Position numbers and translations under genes: made by a program. From Zanthoxylum bungeanum (lineage: Eukaryota; Streptophyta; Magnoliopsida; Sapindales; Rutaceae): a stretch of DNA of 64,000 nucleotides. How positions within the stretch are numbered: position 1 is the first letter of the stretch; each line of letters starts with the position of its first letter. The notes beneath the pieces were generated by a model. That model was given only the letters and a program-made list of their open reading frames with translations, did no database searches and was not told the DNA's origin. Below are positions 63,312 through 64,000 of this stretch, piece after piece. Where the stretch lies: positions 124,001 through 188,000 of the forward strand of contig SKCR01038117.1 in NCBI GenBank assembly GCA_019454045.1, written 5' to 3'.

Positions 63312-63869
63312 TAGGGGGTGGTAATTTGGGTCAGGATTCGTTTATTCGTTCAATTCGATTCGCTTTAAAGCGAATACGGGTTTGGAAAAATGGATTCGTT
63401 TAATAAATTGGTCAATTCGATTCGATTTGTTTAATAAACGAATCGAATACGAATTTAAACTCATTGATTCGTTTATTCGTTTATGATTCGTTTTATTATT
63501 TTTATTTACTAATTTATATTAATTTTCAATTAAGATTCGAGAAATTATAGTTAATTATCATAGAAAAATTAATATTTTCGATATTTTGTGAGATATTTTT
63601 AGTAAATATATTAATTACATATTTCATATGTATATATTTATGAAGAATTAACGTAAATCAAATGTGGTAAGTTATTTTATTAAATAATATTATTGACTAA
63701 ACGAATAAACGAATATTCGTATTCGATTCGTTTATTAAACGAATCGAATACGAATCATGATATTAGGATTTGTTTAATAAACGAATCGAATACGAATTCA
63801 TCACATTTTGATTCGATTCGTTTAGGATTCGATATAAATTCGATTCGTTGATTCGTTTTCGCACCCATA
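63312..63869. mobile_element. Non-autonomous hAT-type MITE, 558 bp
   Basis: Starts TAGGGGGTGGTAA and ends GCACCCATA, so the ends are short inverted repeats (TAGGGGGTG / TATGGGTGC), and it is flanked by a perfect 8-bp duplication, the hAT signature. The inside is full of ATTCGTTTATTAAACGAAT-type palindromes on both sides of an AT-only middle, so it can fold extensively. It has no coding capacity for a transposase. Confidence 0.8.
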
Positions 63870-64000
63870 ATATCTACCTTTGAACTTGTAAATTTTAACA
63901 CTGCTATTTACACTTTTGAGTACTCTATGAGTATTGAAATTTGCCCCAAATATTTAAATAGTTAATTCATTAAATTAAATAAATTACTTATTTTTGAATG
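63870..64000. other. Right 8-bp duplication and AT-rich end of window
   Basis: 63870-63877 is ATATCTAC, the second target duplication of the hAT-type MITE. The remainder is AT-rich with no feature seen. Confidence 0.7.

Overview
This window is plant nuclear DNA, most likely from a eudicot. It is AT-rich and non-coding apart from a dense stack of decayed LTR retrotransposons with typical plant features: Athila/Tat-type Gypsy elements with tRNA-Asp-type primer sites, Copia elements with the TGGTATCAGAGC initiator-Met primer site, and non-autonomous hAT-type elements. I find no convincing resident host gene, no rRNA or tRNA gene, and nothing bacterial or CRISPR-like.

Layout, left to right. Element A (1-10040, +) is the 3' part of an Athila-like element: protease, a tandemly duplicated reverse transcriptase, RNase H, integrase, an unknown ORF ('X'), a LOG-like gene, polypurine tract and a 2.1-kb LTR. 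It inserted into the 3' LTR of element C (10041-31319, -), a related Athila-like element. C was also broken by element B (14313-24134, +, perfect CTTGT target duplication), which has both LTRs, lost RT-RNase H-most of integrase, and keeps X and LOG. C was broken a third time in its 5' LTR by element F (26093-30904, -), of which a 3.5-kb LTR and a repeat-rich 3' tail remain. Then come a Gypsy gag/LTR remnant H (31320-32746, -) and a degenerate Copia element I (32747-41265, +) with a single central LTR and overlapping outer flanks. An AT-rich stretch follows. Element E (46231-51372, +) is a complete but pol-less Sirevirus-like Copia element with AAAAT target duplication. After another AT-rich stretch, element D (54203-60012, -) is a complete, pol-less Gypsy-like element with AATCC target duplication, filled with a higher-order tandem array. 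The right end is AT-rich and ends in a 558-bp hAT-type MITE with a perfect 8-bp target duplication.

The most unusual content is the 3' cassette of elements A and B. In the slot where Athila relatives may carry an env-like ORF lies a two-gene module: ORF-X (about 180 codons, with a cysteine cluster) and an intron-less copy of LOG, the plant cytokinin-activating phosphoribohydrolase, with the PGGxGTxEE active-site motif. Both genes are preceded by splice-acceptor-like sites and followed by tandem hairpin modules conserved between the elements. Both LOG copies are now broken, but by different mutations, so the module was in a mobilising element before these insertions. Element A's LTR has four ACGTGTC motifs and three perfect GCGTCGCGACGC palindromes just upstream of its TATA box, so promoter inputs of the family can be proposed. 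Everything functional here is inferred from sequence only.
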